Assembly: GCA_937927725.1 (NCBI GenBank)
Contig: CALBSE010000069.1
Location: 1-64,000 of the forward strand
Direction of reading: 5' to 3'
DNA: 64,000 bases
Source of the DNA: an uncultured Actinomycetes bacterium
GTDB taxonomy: Bacteria; Actinomycetota; Acidimicrobiia; Acidimicrobiales; Acidimicrobilacustridaceae
Position numbers and translations under genes: made by a program. How positions within the stretch are numbered: the stretch's first letter is position 1; each line of letters begins with the position of its first letter. A model generated the notes under the pieces. It made no database searches and was not told the DNA's origin. It saw only the letters and a program-made list of their open reading frames with translations. Of this stretch, positions 15,998 through 25,091 are shown piece after piece.

Positions 15998-16786
15998 TCA
16001 GTGCGGCACCATGCCGCCGTCGGCGAGGACCACCTGTCCGGTGATGAAACTGCCCGCATCGGAGGCCAGCAACAATGCCGGGCCCACCATTTCGTCGGCG
16101 TGCGCCGCCCGCTTCATCGGTGAAGCTGCCGCCATCGAGGCCTGCGCCTCGGGCGGGTTGGCGCGAACCATGTCGGTATCGACGGTGCCGGGAGCAAGTG
16201 CATTCACTCGAATGTTCTTCTTCGCCAAACCACTCGCGAACGAACGAGTGAATGACATGAGCGCAGCTTTTGCCGCGGCGTACATCGACACCTGCGGGCC
16301 AGCGAGAAACGCACCGGCACTAATGACATTGACGACCGAGGCGTGGTCGCTTTGTTCGAGATACGGAAGCGCGGCCTGAATCAGAAACATCGGGCCGCGA
16401 AGATTGACTTCGAACTGTTTGTCCCATGCCTCAGGGGTGAACTCGCCAATCGGCATGGCCAAACCAGTTGCTGCATTGTTTACGACGATGTCGACGCCAC
16501 CGAACTTGGCAACCGTCGCGCCGACTAGCGCGTTCAGCGCATCAATATCGCCCATATGGGTTGGCACACCGAGTGCTCGTCCACCCTTGGCCGCTCCCGC
16601 AGCAAGAACATTGAGGTGCGCCTCGGTTTCTTCGCAGGCATCGACTTTGCGGCTCGCGACCACGACATTGGCGCCCGCGCAGATGAAACCTTCGGCGATT
16701 GCCCTGCCAATACCCCGGGTTCCGCCGGTGACAATGGCAGTGCGGCCGGTGAGATCAAACAATGAGTCGAATTTCTGCGTGTCCAT
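15998..16786 (-). CDS. Short-chain dehydrogenase/reductase
   Basis: A 262-residue classical SDR with TGGTRGIG at about residues 20-27, NNAA at about 103, and the catalytic MYAAAKAAL. Ser is in NVISAGAF. SRKVDA after strand two suggests NADP(H). The C-terminal block FITGQVVLADGG is standard. It is divergent from the enoyl-CoA hydratase gene at 16845, the pair sharing a 58-base promoter region, which suggests linked roles in beta-oxidation. The substrate cannot be read. Confidence 0.88.
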   Translation of the reverse strand: MDTQKFDSLFDLTGRTAIVTGGTRGIGRAIAEGFICAGANVVVASRKVDACEETEAHLNVLAAGAAKGGRALGVPTHMGDIDALNALVGATVAKFGGVDIVVNNAATGLAMPIGEFTPEAWDKQFEVNLRGPMFLIQAALPYLEQSDHASVVNVISAGAFLAGPQVSMYAAAKAALMSFTRSFASGLAKKNIRVNALAPGTVDTDMVRANPPEAQASMAAASPMKRAAHADEMVGPALLLASDAGSFITGQVVLADGGMVPH

Positions 16787-16844
16787 GGGCCGAAACTAAC
16801 CGGACCGGCGGGGCCCACGGGTGCGGAATGGTAGAAACTCCTCC

Positions 16845-17702
16845 ATGACTGCACCGACCTACGCAAACGATCCCAACGGCATTCTCGGCACCGACATCCT
16901 GTTCGAGATCTCCGACAACGGCGTGGCCACGCTCACCCTCAATCGCCCCGACGCCGCCAACGCCATCACCCCCGATCAGCGCAACCTCACCATTTCGCTT
17001 ATGGAAGGCGCGTCGAACGACCTCAACATTCGATGCGTCATCATCACCGCCGCGGGCGAGCGCCACTTCTGCACCGGCGCCGACCTTCGCGTCTCAACCA
17101 TCCCCGTGAATCCCGGTCCGGCCGATGCTCCTGACAAGGTGCTTGGTGACGTTGGCCGAAACATCAAGCGCGGCGCTCAGCGTCTCATTGCGTCGATCAT
17201 GGATTGCGAAAAGCCCGTCATCTGCGCAGTCAATGGAACGGCTGCAGGCATTGGTGCACACATCGCATTCGCCTCCGATCTTGTGATCGCAGCCGACAAT
17301 GCCAAGTTCATTGAAGTGTTCGTGCGTCGTGGCATCACCCCCGACGGTGGCGGCGCCTACATGCTCCCCCGCCTCATCGGCATGCAGAAGGCAAAGGAAC
17401 TCATCTTCTTCGGCGATGACCTCAAGGCTGCCGAGGCCGAGCGCGTTGGTCTCGTGAACAAGGTTGTTCCGCAGGCTGACCTCATGATTACTGCTGTCGA
17501 ATGGGCGGGCCGTCTCGCCGAATCACCCACCCGCGCCATCATGTTGTCGAAGTGGCTCCTCAATCGCAGCCTCGATTCCAACCGTCATGGCGCGTTTGAG
17601 GACGAAGCCTGGGCACAGGAAATGGCTTCCTACACCCAGGACTTCCAAGAAGGTGTCGCTGCGTTCAAGGAACGCCGCGACGTCGAATACCGCGGCTGGT
17701 AG
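16845..17702 (+). CDS. Enoyl-CoA hydratase/isomerase
   Basis: A 285-residue crotonase-fold enzyme from the ATG at 16845; an upstream in-frame GTG-type extension is not conserved-looking. Oxyanion-hole elements are ERHFCTGADLRVS and NGTAAGIGAHIAFASDLV. The hydratase glutamate positions read EVFVRRGITPDGGG: Glu at the first and Asp at the second position, as in many acyl-CoA isomerases or dehydratases. The family end FKERRDVEYRGW matches crotonase C-termini. It is divergent from the SDR gene and converges with the TetR gene at 17715. Confidence 0.87.
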   Translation: MTAPTYANDPNGILGTDILFEISDNGVATLTLNRPDAANAITPDQRNLTISLMEGASNDLNIRCVIITAAGERHFCTGADLRVSTIPVNPGPADAPDKVLGDVGRNIKRGAQRLIASIMDCEKPVICAVNGTAAGIGAHIAFASDLVIAADNAKFIEVFVRRGITPDGGGAYMLPRLIGMQKAKELIFFGDDLKAAEAERVGLVNKVVPQADLMITAVEWAGRLAESPTRAIMLSKWLLNRSLDSNRHGAFEDEAWAQEMASYTQDFQEGVAAFKERRDVEYRGW

Positions 17703-17714
17703 TTGCTTCGGCGT

Positions 17715-18353
17715 TCAGCCGAGCGGTTCTCCAGTCAGTGCGGAATGCAAGAGACGAGCAACGGTTTCGATCATTGCTTCGCGAGTCGTACCGCGTTTTT
17801 CGAAACCTTCGCGGTAATTAGGAAGTCGATCAAGGGCTGCGAGCATGGCACCCGCCGTTGCTTCAGCATCTATTGCGTCAGCAATTCGACCAGCCTCTTG
17901 AGCGTGGTGAACCTTGGCGACCATCGCCGTCATGAACGGTGCGTTGTAATCGCGCCGCACCTGACGGAAGCGTTCATCGCGCTCATCAGCACGCAGCAAC
18001 AGCACCCGCAAGACTGCAGCGTTCTCATCCCAGAAGTCGGTGTACTCCGACACTGCTTGACGAGCAAGGTCGAGGCCCGCGGGCCCCGACCAATCGCGTT
18101 CAAACTGCGCCTGGATAACAGCAACCTTCTCTGGCAATTCAAGCGCCAACGCGAAGATCGCATCTTCAACATCGGCAAAGTATTGGTAGAACGTCGCGGG
18201 CGAGGTTCCGACCTCGCGAGCAACGTCCATCGCTTTGACGTCGAGCGCACCCTGATCGCGCAAAAGCGCAGCAGTTGCTTCGAGGATGCGTCGGCGCGTT
18301 TGTAACGCCCGCTCCCCGATTACTCGACCATCAGTTGCGGTGGTGTCACTCAT
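17715..18353 (-). CDS. TetR-family regulator at end of fadD operon
   Basis: A 212-residue TetR-type regulator. The helix-turn-helix covers about residues 18-64, with VAREVGTSPATFYQYFADVEDAIFALA as recognition region. The C-terminal domain is all-helical with no recognised effector motif. It lies 16 bases after the SDR gene stop and is the last gene of a minus-strand operon that begins with the fadD3-like ligase at 23253. It is therefore the best candidate to bind the palindrome CTGACGGAGTGTCAG in front of that operon, and the related site at 44755. That link is inferred from gene order. Confidence 0.86.
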   Translation of the reverse strand: MSDTTATDGRVIGERALQTRRRILEATAALLRDQGALDVKAMDVAREVGTSPATFYQYFADVEDAIFALALELPEKVAVIQAQFERDWSGPAGLDLARQAVSEYTDFWDENAAVLRVLLLRADERDERFRQVRRDYNAPFMTAMVAKVHHAQEAGRIADAIDAEATAGAMLAALDRLPNYREGFEKRGTTREAMIETVARLLHSALTGEPLG

Positions 18354-18369
18354 GCCAGTCGGTTGCCGA

Positions 18370-19269
18370 TCAGGTTCCGTGAACCGGGAATGGAGCAGGG
18401 GCGGCAGTCACGAGGTCGTCGACGACAGCGCCGATTTCCGAAGGCTCCCACTTGGCGCCCTTGTCGAATTCGGCACCAACCTGCCAACCATCAGCAAGGC
18501 TGATGAGACCACCGGCGCATTCGAAAATGCGACCAGACACGTTGCAATCACCACTTCCGAGCCACACGACAAGCGGGCTGATGTTGGCTGGGTCCATCGC
18601 GTCGAAACCAGTTTCAGGCTTGGCCATCATTTCGGCGAAGGCTTCTTCGGTCATGCGGCTACGAGCTGACGGAGCGATCGAGTTGGCAGTCACACCGATA
18701 CGGCCGAGCTCGGCGGCAATATTAATAGTGAAGGTTGCAATACCGGCCTTGGCTGCCGAGTAGTTGGTCTGCGCAATCGAACCATGAAGGCCCGCGCCCG
18801 ACGATGTGGTGACGACACGGCCTTCGCGTTGACGGCCAGCCTTCGATTCGGCACGCCAGTAATCGACCGCATGCTTGACCGGGCAGAACGTGCCACGGAG
18901 GTGAACGCGAATCACTGCGTCCCATTCGTCGACACTCATGTTGACGAACATGCGATCGCGCACGATTCCAGCGTTGGTCACAACTGTGTCAAGTCCACCG
19001 AACGTATCGATGGCGCTCTGCACAAGGCGGCCAGCGCCTTCCCAATCGGCGATGTCGTCGCCGTTGGTAATGGCTTCACCACCACGCTCGCGAATCAGGT
19101 CAACAACTTCTTGCGCTGGGCTCATGTCATTGCCGTCGCCCTGCAGCGATGCGCCAACGTCATTCACCACAACCTTGGCGCCTTCAGCGGCGAAGGCCAG
19201 CGCATGCTCGCGACCAAGGCCGCGACCAGCACCAGTGATGATGACGACACGTCCGTCACAAATGCCCAT
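18370..19269 (-). CDS. SDR of multifunctional-enzyme (HSD17B4-like) type
   Basis: A 299-residue SDR resembling the 3-hydroxyacyl-CoA dehydrogenase domain of peroxisomal multifunctional enzyme type 2. The motif is TGAGRGLGREHALAFAAEG, followed by VVVNDVGA, whose Asp favours NAD(H). NAGIVRDRMF and SSGAGLHGS with YSAAKAG complete the active site. The C-terminal 60 residues extend beyond a standard SDR, as in this subgroup. It lies 3 bases after the DUF1801-like gene and 16 bases ahead of the TetR gene in the fadD operon. A role in oxidising a hydroxyacyl-CoA made from the FadD products is likely. Confidence 0.88.
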   Translation of the reverse strand: MGICDGRVVIITGAGRGLGREHALAFAAEGAKVVVNDVGASLQGDGNDMSPAQEVVDLIRERGGEAITNGDDIADWEGAGRLVQSAIDTFGGLDTVVTNAGIVRDRMFVNMSVDEWDAVIRVHLRGTFCPVKHAVDYWRAESKAGRQREGRVVTTSSGAGLHGSIAQTNYSAAKAGIATFTINIAAELGRIGVTANSIAPSARSRMTEEAFAEMMAKPETGFDAMDPANISPLVVWLGSGDCNVSGRIFECAGGLISLADGWQVGAEFDKGAKWEPSEIGAVVDDLVTAAPAPFPVHGT

Positions 19270-19272
19270 TGC

Positions 19273-19641
19273 TTATTTCTCCCTGTTCTGATGGTTCTTG
19301 GCTGCTTCTTTCACGTACTTCGTGATGTCAGCCGGCTTGATCTTGGCGTCGAACGGGATGTCCCATGAGCCCATGTTCGACGAAGCGAAACGAAGAACGC
19401 CGAGCGGATCGGAAAGTTCGTCCCCGGACATAAACCGGAGTGTGATCCCCTTCTTCGTCGTATCGATGGCGCACAACGGACTCATCCATTTCGCATCGAA
19501 CGAATACATGTACTGCTTCCACTTGATCGCCGTGTCGATTTTCGGCACCGCTTTGAGAATCGCCGTGTTGATGATTTCCAACTGGGCATGAATCGCTTTG
19601 TCTTTGGTTTTGAGATAATCCCCAAAGGGTTGCTGGCTCAT
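19273..19641 (-). CDS. DUF1801/YdhG-like protein
   Basis: A 122-residue soluble protein of the YjbR/YdhG-like fold: an N-terminal helix (residues 5-30), the block AIKWKQYMYSF, and a strand region ITLRFMSGDEL, then a C-terminal lysine-rich helix (DITKYVKEAAKN). These are typical of DUF1801-type proteins, whose role is unknown. Its ATG overlaps the stop of the VOC gene by 4 bases (ATGA), so it is translated with the fadD operon. Its presence in a lipid operon may be incidental. Confidence 0.75.
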   Translation of the reverse strand: MSQQPFGDYLKTKDKAIHAQLEIINTAILKAVPKIDTAIKWKQYMYSFDAKWMSPLCAIDTTKKGITLRFMSGDELSDPLGVLRFASSNMGSWDIPFDAKIKPADITKYVKEAAKNHQNREK

Positions 19642-20081
19642 TCGGAGGCTCCGTTTCTCATTTCAGAATCTCTCGCTGCTTCGAGCGCAGCGATATCGAT
19701 CTTTTTCATGGTGAACATTGCATCCATCCCGCTCTGATTGCTGATGAGATCGCCCATGTTGGACGGAATGATTTGCCAAGAAAGCCCAAATTTGTCTTTC
19801 AACCATCCGCATTGACTTTCCTCACCGCCATCGGCCAGCAGCACATCCCAAAAGTGATCAATTTCTGCCTGGTCTTCACACAAATACACAAACGAGATCG
19901 CTTCGTTCAGAGTGAAAACGGGACCGCCATTCAGCAGTTGCATTCGTTGACCACCTACAACGAGGACGCTCATGAAGTCATCAAGTTGCTCAATCGATGA
20001 ATCAGGGAACGTTGAGGCATAAAACTCTGCAGCCTCAACTACTCGCCCATCGAACCAAAGACAGGGCGTAATTTTACTCAT
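19638..20081 (-). CDS. VOC-superfamily protein (PhnB-like)
   Basis: A 147-residue vicinal-oxygen-chelate protein starting MSKITPCLWFDGRVVEAAEFYAS, the standard PhnB/3-demethylubiquinone-methyltransferase-like opening. GWLKDKFGLSWQIIPS is the matching second half. No complete set of metal ligands is evident, so catalysis is uncertain. The ATG at 20081 overlaps the fadD stop by 4 bases; an ATG three codons upstream (20090) would overlap more and is less likely. It is the third gene of the fadD operon. Confidence 0.85.
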   Translation of the reverse strand: MSKITPCLWFDGRVVEAAEFYASTFPDSSIEQLDDFMSVLVVGGQRMQLLNGGPVFTLNEAISFVYLCEDQAEIDHFWDVLLADGGEESQCGWLKDKFGLSWQIIPSNMGDLISNQSGMDAMFTMKKIDIAALEAARDSEMRNGASE

Positions 20082-21637
20082 CGTTCCCATGCCTTTTCTG
20101 CTTCGGCCGCGGCGGGTGCCAGGGCTCGCTTATCAATCTTCGACATTGCCGTAAGTGGCAATTCGTTCAGCAACACGAGCGCATCAGGGGCTTTGTAGGA
20201 TGCCAATCGCTCGTTACACCAGGCCCGCAATTGTTCAAGGGTCGGCGGGTTCGACGCATCGGCGGGCACGACAAACGCCACACCGATTTCGCCGAGGACT
20301 GGTGCAGCCGTGCCTGTAACCGCAACCCGATCGACGAGTTCGTGCTGACCGATGTGATTTTCGACTTCGATTGGATACACGTTGTAGCCGCCGCGGATGT
20401 ACATCTCGGTACTGCGACCAGCTAGGTGAAGATCACCACGCGCATCAAGGAAGCCCAAGTCGCCGGTGAGCAGCCAACCGTTGGAGTCGATTGCATCGGC
20501 AGTGAGTTCAGGTTCTTCCCAATAGCCGCGCATCATTGCCCGACTACGAAGACATACCGTTCCCACTTCGGTCTCACCGGAGTCAGTAGCGCCAACAACT
20601 CGGCCGCGGCCATCGTCCAGACGTAGTTCCATTTCGACGCCGGCACCGGGAGTGCCAACGGTGTTGCAAATGACATCGTCGGGATCGTCAAGCGAAGTTC
20701 CGGTGGAAACACATGCCTCGGTACTGGTGTACCGAACAACGACGGGCGAATTGAAACGATCGCGCATGGCATCGACCATTTCCGGCGGAATACGCGCTGC
20801 ACCCGAGGAAACGATGCGAAGCGACGACGTGTCGGTCGTCGCGAGATCAGGGAGCGCCAGCATCATCTGCCACTGAGCGGGGACTCCTTGGCCGACGGTG
20901 ACGCGTTCTTCTTCGATGAGTTTGAGGGCGCCAATTGCTGTCCACGGAGTCGGGCAGATGATTGTGGTGATGACATGCATGAGCTCATCCCACACTCGAG
21001 TCATGTACCCAACATGAGCGAACGGAAGAGGCGACAATCGACGATCGCCCACCGCAGAGAGCGGTCCGGCAGCTCGCGTCATCGCTCGCAAGCAGGCGTG
21101 GTCGAACAAGGCACCCTTGGGCTTACCTGTAGTTCCGGATGTCCAGACGATGGCGAGAAGATCGGTATCGACGATCGTGGGCCGGGCCGTAAACGGTTCC
21201 TCGGCGTATGCGTGGCGCAATTCATCAACCGTCAGAACGGCAACCGATGAGTCAGTCACATTCAGCGCGTCGGTGATGATCACCTTGGGTGAGGACTTGG
21301 CGATGATGTGCTCGGTTTCCGCCGGCCCGAGTTTGGGATTCATGCCGCTCGCAACAGCACCAAGACGAACAACGCCCTGGTACGCAACCGCGTACTCAAT
21401 CGATGAAGGTAAAGAGATTCCAACGACGTCGCCTTGAACAACGCCCATTGCCGCCAGTCGCGTCGCAACGCCATCGGCAGCACGTTCCCATTCCGCAAAT
21501 GTCATGCGGGATCGATCAGCTACCGGACCGTTGCCATCGACGAATGCTTCGACATCGCCGCATTGCGCCACTACCGCGTCGAAAAGTTCAAGCAGATTGG
21601 CGTAGTCGCCGGTGAACGGTGCGGCGGGCACAGGCAT
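20078..21637 (-). CDS. Fatty-acyl-CoA synthetase (AMP-forming)
   Basis: A 519-residue adenylate-forming ligase. Phosphate loop: IVWTSGTTGKPKGALF (about 170-185). Core motifs: YTSTEA, GWLLTGDLGFLDARGDLHLAGR and the hinge GGYNVYPIEVE. The catalytic lysine near the C-terminus is in TAMSKIDKRAL. It activates a carboxylic acid to an acyl-CoA in the cytosol. It lies 5 bases after the fadD3-like gene, giving two ligases in tandem with different predicted substrates. The acid cannot be read; a fatty acid or steroid-derived acid is possible. Confidence 0.9.
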   Translation of the reverse strand: MPVPAAPFTGDYANLLELFDAVVAQCGDVEAFVDGNGPVADRSRMTFAEWERAADGVATRLAAMGVVQGDVVGISLPSSIEYAVAYQGVVRLGAVASGMNPKLGPAETEHIIAKSSPKVIITDALNVTDSSVAVLTVDELRHAYAEEPFTARPTIVDTDLLAIVWTSGTTGKPKGALFDHACLRAMTRAAGPLSAVGDRRLSPLPFAHVGYMTRVWDELMHVITTIICPTPWTAIGALKLIEEERVTVGQGVPAQWQMMLALPDLATTDTSSLRIVSSGAARIPPEMVDAMRDRFNSPVVVRYTSTEACVSTGTSLDDPDDVICNTVGTPGAGVEMELRLDDGRGRVVGATDSGETEVGTVCLRSRAMMRGYWEEPELTADAIDSNGWLLTGDLGFLDARGDLHLAGRSTEMYIRGGYNVYPIEVENHIGQHELVDRVAVTGTAAPVLGEIGVAFVVPADASNPPTLEQLRAWCNERLASYKAPDALVLLNELPLTAMSKIDKRALAPAAAEAEKAWER

Positions 21638-21642
21638 CGAAC

Positions 21643-23253
21643 TCAGGCCTCGTCGAGCTTTGCCATTTCGGCGCGACCCATTTCACGAAGTTCCACCTTC
21701 ACGACTTTGCCGCTGGCATTAGTTGGGAGCACGTCAACGATGCGGAAGTGGCGCGGAACCTTGAAATTCGCCATTGCTTCACGAGCCCATGTGCTGAGCG
21801 CAGCAACATCGATCGTGACGCCATCGCGAGGTACGACAAACGCCATACCGACCTCGCCCATGCGCTCATCGGGAACACCCACGACGGCAACTTGGGCAAT
21901 GCCTTCATAGGCCATGAGCAGGTTTTCGATCTCGGCCGGATAGGCATTGAAGCCGCCGACAATGAACATGTCCTTGGTGCGATCGGTAATGCGCACATAG
22001 CCACGGTCATCCATGATTCCGACATCGCCGGTATGCAGCCAACCGTCAGCGTCGATCGTTTCCGCAGTGGCTTCGGGATTGTCGAGATAGCCGATCATGA
22101 CGTTGTAACCACGGCAAACGATTTCACCCGCTTCGCCGCGAGGAAGTTCGTTGTTGTTGTCATCGACAATGCGAACTTCGGTGTCGGGGATTGCGCGCCC
22201 CGATGTGAGCGCAATCGTTTCCGGATCATCTTCGGGTCGACACATGGTGACCGTGCCAGTTGCTTCGGTCAGCCCGTAGGCGGTGATGATGTTTTTGAAC
22301 GTCAATTCATCGCGCATGCGCTCAATCATCGAAACCGGAATCGCGGCAGCACCGGTAACAGCAACGCGCAACGAAGAAAGATCGAACGAATCTCGATTCG
22401 GATCATTGAGAATTGAGAGGAACAGTGTGGGCGGCCCAGGCAACATCGACACCTTTTCGGCGGCGATGCGAGTCAGCACTTTCTGCACGTCGAACACGGG
22501 CTCGGGGATCATCGTGGCGCCCTTGAGGAAGCTGGCGATGATGCCGGACTTGTAGCCGAAAGTGTGGAAGAACGGATTGACGATGAGATAGCGGTCGCCT
22601 TCAGCGAGACCGACGACATCGGCCCACACTTCAAACACTCGGAGCGTTTGCGCGTGGGTGACCATGACACCCTTCGGCTTACCCGTTGTGCCCGAGGTGA
22701 ACACGAGATCGCAAAGGTCATCGGGGCTGGTTTCGTTCACCCGAGCATCAACTGCTTCAACCGGCACGACAGCGCCGGCGTTGAGGTAGTCCTGCCAATC
22801 GGTCGTTCCTTCGGGAGCCTCACCCTTAATAACGACAATCCGACAGTTCTCTTCGATTCCGGTACCGGCCAGCATGCCGACATAGTCGTTGCCCAAGAAA
22901 CCGTTCACGCACAGCAGAACTTTGGCGCCCGAGCGACGAATGATGTCGGCGGCTTCCATTCCCTTGTATCTGGTATTCAACGGCACCAACACCGCACCGG
23001 CCATTACGGCCCCAAGTCCAGAAATGATCCACTCGGCAATATTCGGAGCCCAGATCGCGACCTTGTCGCCCTTCTCAACCCCAGCGGCAATATGGGCTCG
23101 GGCCGAATCGATGATGCGGTCTCGCAACATCGGGAAGGTCAGGCGCAGTTCGCCATCGACCAGCGCCTCGGCGTTCGGGAATCGGTCCCCCGACGCCAGC
23201 ACAAGTCGGCCAATGGTTCCCCAGTTTTCGTCTGCTCGCATGGGTGTTGACAC
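21643..23253 (-). CDS. Acyl-CoA synthetase, FadD3-like
   Basis: About 536 residues of an AMP-forming acyl-CoA ligase: LVFTSGTTGKPKGVM loop, YGLTEATGTVT, GWLHTGDVG, hinge GGFNAYPAEIEN and catalytic Lys in NASGKVVKVELRE. It resembles mycobacterial FadD3, which makes the CoA thioester of HIP, the C/D-ring propionate of sterol breakdown; this is from memory, and other acids are possible. The start is GTG at 23253 with an AGGAA site just upstream; the ATG at 23241 lacks one, and the extension to 23325 would run over the palindrome. First gene of a six-gene operon ending in a TetR gene. Confidence 0.8.
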   Translation of the reverse strand: MSTPMRADENWGTIGRLVLASGDRFPNAEALVDGELRLTFPMLRDRIIDSARAHIAAGVEKGDKVAIWAPNIAEWIISGLGAVMAGAVLVPLNTRYKGMEAADIIRRSGAKVLLCVNGFLGNDYVGMLAGTGIEENCRIVVIKGEAPEGTTDWQDYLNAGAVVPVEAVDARVNETSPDDLCDLVFTSGTTGKPKGVMVTHAQTLRVFEVWADVVGLAEGDRYLIVNPFFHTFGYKSGIIASFLKGATMIPEPVFDVQKVLTRIAAEKVSMLPGPPTLFLSILNDPNRDSFDLSSLRVAVTGAAAIPVSMIERMRDELTFKNIITAYGLTEATGTVTMCRPEDDPETIALTSGRAIPDTEVRIVDDNNNELPRGEAGEIVCRGYNVMIGYLDNPEATAETIDADGWLHTGDVGIMDDRGYVRITDRTKDMFIVGGFNAYPAEIENLLMAYEGIAQVAVVGVPDERMGEVGMAFVVPRDGVTIDVAALSTWAREAMANFKVPRHFRIVDVLPTNASGKVVKVELREMGRAEMAKLDEA

Positions 23254-23276
23254 TAGCGATTCCTGCCCCTGCCTAT

Positions 23277-23291
23277 CTGACGGAGTGTCAG
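23277..23291. promoter_or_regulatory. TetR-type operator candidate, copy 1
   Basis: CTGACGGAGTGTCAG is an inverted repeat (CTGAC/GTCAG around GGAGT) 23 bases upstream of the fadD3-like GTG and 25 bases before the divergent beta-helix gene ATG. The same pattern, CTGATGGACCGTCAG, occurs at 44755-44769. Together they give CTGAYGGANNGTCAG, a size and symmetry typical of TetR-family operators of fatty-acid genes. The operon here ends in a TetR gene. Confidence 0.6.
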
Positions 23292-23316
23292 AACCGTAGG
23301 TCGGGTACCGTGGACT

Positions 23317-25053
23317 ATGGCTCAAAACGTTCTTGGTACTCGTTCTCGGTCCCGTGCGCTCATTTCGCTCTCCGCTGGTGGATCAATGATGGCCGCAGGA
23401 ACCGGTGTCGGCACGCTGGCCACCGCACTCTTCATCGGGATGGCGAGCCCAGCTGGAGCCTCCGCGTTCACTGTCACCACCCTCAATAGTGGAGGCGCTG
23501 GATCACTCCGCCAAGCGATCATCGACGCCAACGCTTCGCCGGGCGCCGACACCATTGACTTCGCCCCCGGCGTCACCGGTGAGATTTGGCTGACAAGCAA
23601 CCTTCCAACCATCTCCGAAGGCCTCACCATCACGGGTCCAGGCGCGGATTCGCTCGCCATTAACGGCGTAAGCCTTTATCACGCGTTCGACATCGACACC
23701 TCAGGTGGCGGCGCAGTCACCATTAGTGGTCTCACCGTCACCCACAGCATAGGAACCTCCGCCTTCAATCGGGGTGGCGCGATTTCAGTTCGCAATACCG
23801 GCCTGAACCTTGACGACGTTCACCTCACGGACAACTCCGTATCTTCTGTGGTCTCGAGCACCTACGGTGGCGGACTTTTCGTCGAAAACCAGAGCGACGC
23901 AGGTGACGTCGTTATCTCGAATTCCAAGTTTGCGCGCAACGCTTCGTCGACATCACTTCCGGGGGCCCGCACCATGGGCGGTGCGGCAATGCTCCGAGCA
24001 GCAAACGTCTCAATTACGAACTCTTCGATTGAAGACAATGAAGCGGATGCTGCCGGCGGTGTCTACCTTGTGGCAACCAGCACATTCAACCTTGACAACA
24101 GTTCAATCTCCGGAAACGTGGGTCACAATTGGGTAGGTGGAATTGGGGTTGGGGCCAACAACGTTCGTGTCACGAACTCGACGATCACTGGAAATACATC
24201 AGGCGGCAACTTTGGCGGCGGCTACTTCGGGGCTGGCGGATACGGGCCCACGTCGGAACCACTACTGATGTCCAACACACGCATCTCAGACAACATCGCC
24301 GGACATGACGTCGGCGGCGCGATCATCCTCACCATTGAGAGCAGTTCGACGCTCGATCGAGTCACCGTCACGGGCAACACCGGCGACACCGTGGGTGGCC
24401 TCGACGTCCTCGGCTCCGCCAACCTCAGTTCTTCGACGATCGCGAACAACACCGGAAGTGGCGTCAACTTTGGGTACGGATTCAGTTTCGGTGCCAACAC
24501 GGTCTCGGCCTGTTCGGCGAACGCTGTGCAACCAGCGGCTCCCGCACCTTCGGTGCCGTCGGTTGTGCGGGTTACAAACTCCACCGTGAGCGGGAATTCA
24601 CTCGAGGGCATCTCCACCAAGGACAATCAATTCGCCCCTGGATCTGCGTCGATCGACTCGATGAACGTCAGACCGGCTGGCTGCGGAATCATTAATCGCA
24701 CGAGCATTGATCTTGGACTTACTCACACGCTGGCGGCGAACAACGGAGGAGACGATGTGGCCGCGTCTGCGTTCTCGCTGTTCTCGCTCATTGAGAAGCC
24801 AAGTGCGGCTGTCTTCCCCGGTTACGGAACACAATTTGGGGTCAACCCCGAGTTGATGCCGCTGGAGCAAGTAAGCAACACCGTCTCCGTCGTGCCAATC
24901 GCTATCGGAAGCGCTGCATGGAATGCCGGTTGGCCCGGCTTCACACCACCGCCGGAAACTGATCAGCGCGGCCTACCCCGAGTTGTCGACATCATCGATA
25001 TCGGTGCGTACGAGGTGCAGGAGCCGTTCGTCCTGCCGAAATTCACTGGGTAA
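23317..25053 (+). CDS. Secreted parallel beta-helix protein, FTG C-terminus (1)
   Basis: A 578-residue exported protein. Residues about 1-50 are a signal region with a basic start and AGGSMMAAGTGVGTL followed by a hydrophobic run. A CSLREAI-like block (GSLRQAIIDANASPGADTIDF) is next, then many right-handed beta-helix rungs (repeats such as VTNSTITGN, SNTRISDN, SSSTIANN). It ends with a 55-residue module almost identical to that of the next gene and the extreme C-terminus LPKFTG. Such proteins resemble surface polysaccharide-binding or adhesion proteins; no lyase catalytic residues are evident. It is divergent from the fadD3-like operon but probably functionally unrelated. Confidence 0.82.
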   Translation: MAQNVLGTRSRSRALISLSAGGSMMAAGTGVGTLATALFIGMASPAGASAFTVTTLNSGGAGSLRQAIIDANASPGADTIDFAPGVTGEIWLTSNLPTISEGLTITGPGADSLAINGVSLYHAFDIDTSGGGAVTISGLTVTHSIGTSAFNRGGAISVRNTGLNLDDVHLTDNSVSSVVSSTYGGGLFVENQSDAGDVVISNSKFARNASSTSLPGARTMGGAAMLRAANVSITNSSIEDNEADAAGGVYLVATSTFNLDNSSISGNVGHNWVGGIGVGANNVRVTNSTITGNTSGGNFGGGYFGAGGYGPTSEPLLMSNTRISDNIAGHDVGGAIILTIESSSTLDRVTVTGNTGDTVGGLDVLGSANLSSSTIANNTGSGVNFGYGFSFGANTVSACSANAVQPAAPAPSVPSVVRVTNSTVSGNSLEGISTKDNQFAPGSASIDSMNVRPAGCGIINRTSIDLGLTHTLAANNGGDDVAASAFSLFSLIEKPSAAVFPGYGTQFGVNPELMPLEQVSNTVSVVPIAIGSAAWNAGWPGFTPPPETDQRGLPRVVDIIDIGAYEVQEPFVLPKFTG

Positions 25054-25091
25054 ATCCCGGTTTCAAAACCAGTAACGCCTAGAGTCAAAGA

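Noticed and set aside
20078..23253. KstR2-type regulation of the fadD3-like operon
   Set aside because: The palindrome found does not resemble the KstR2 box as I remember it, and the operon's own TetR protein does not look like KstR2.
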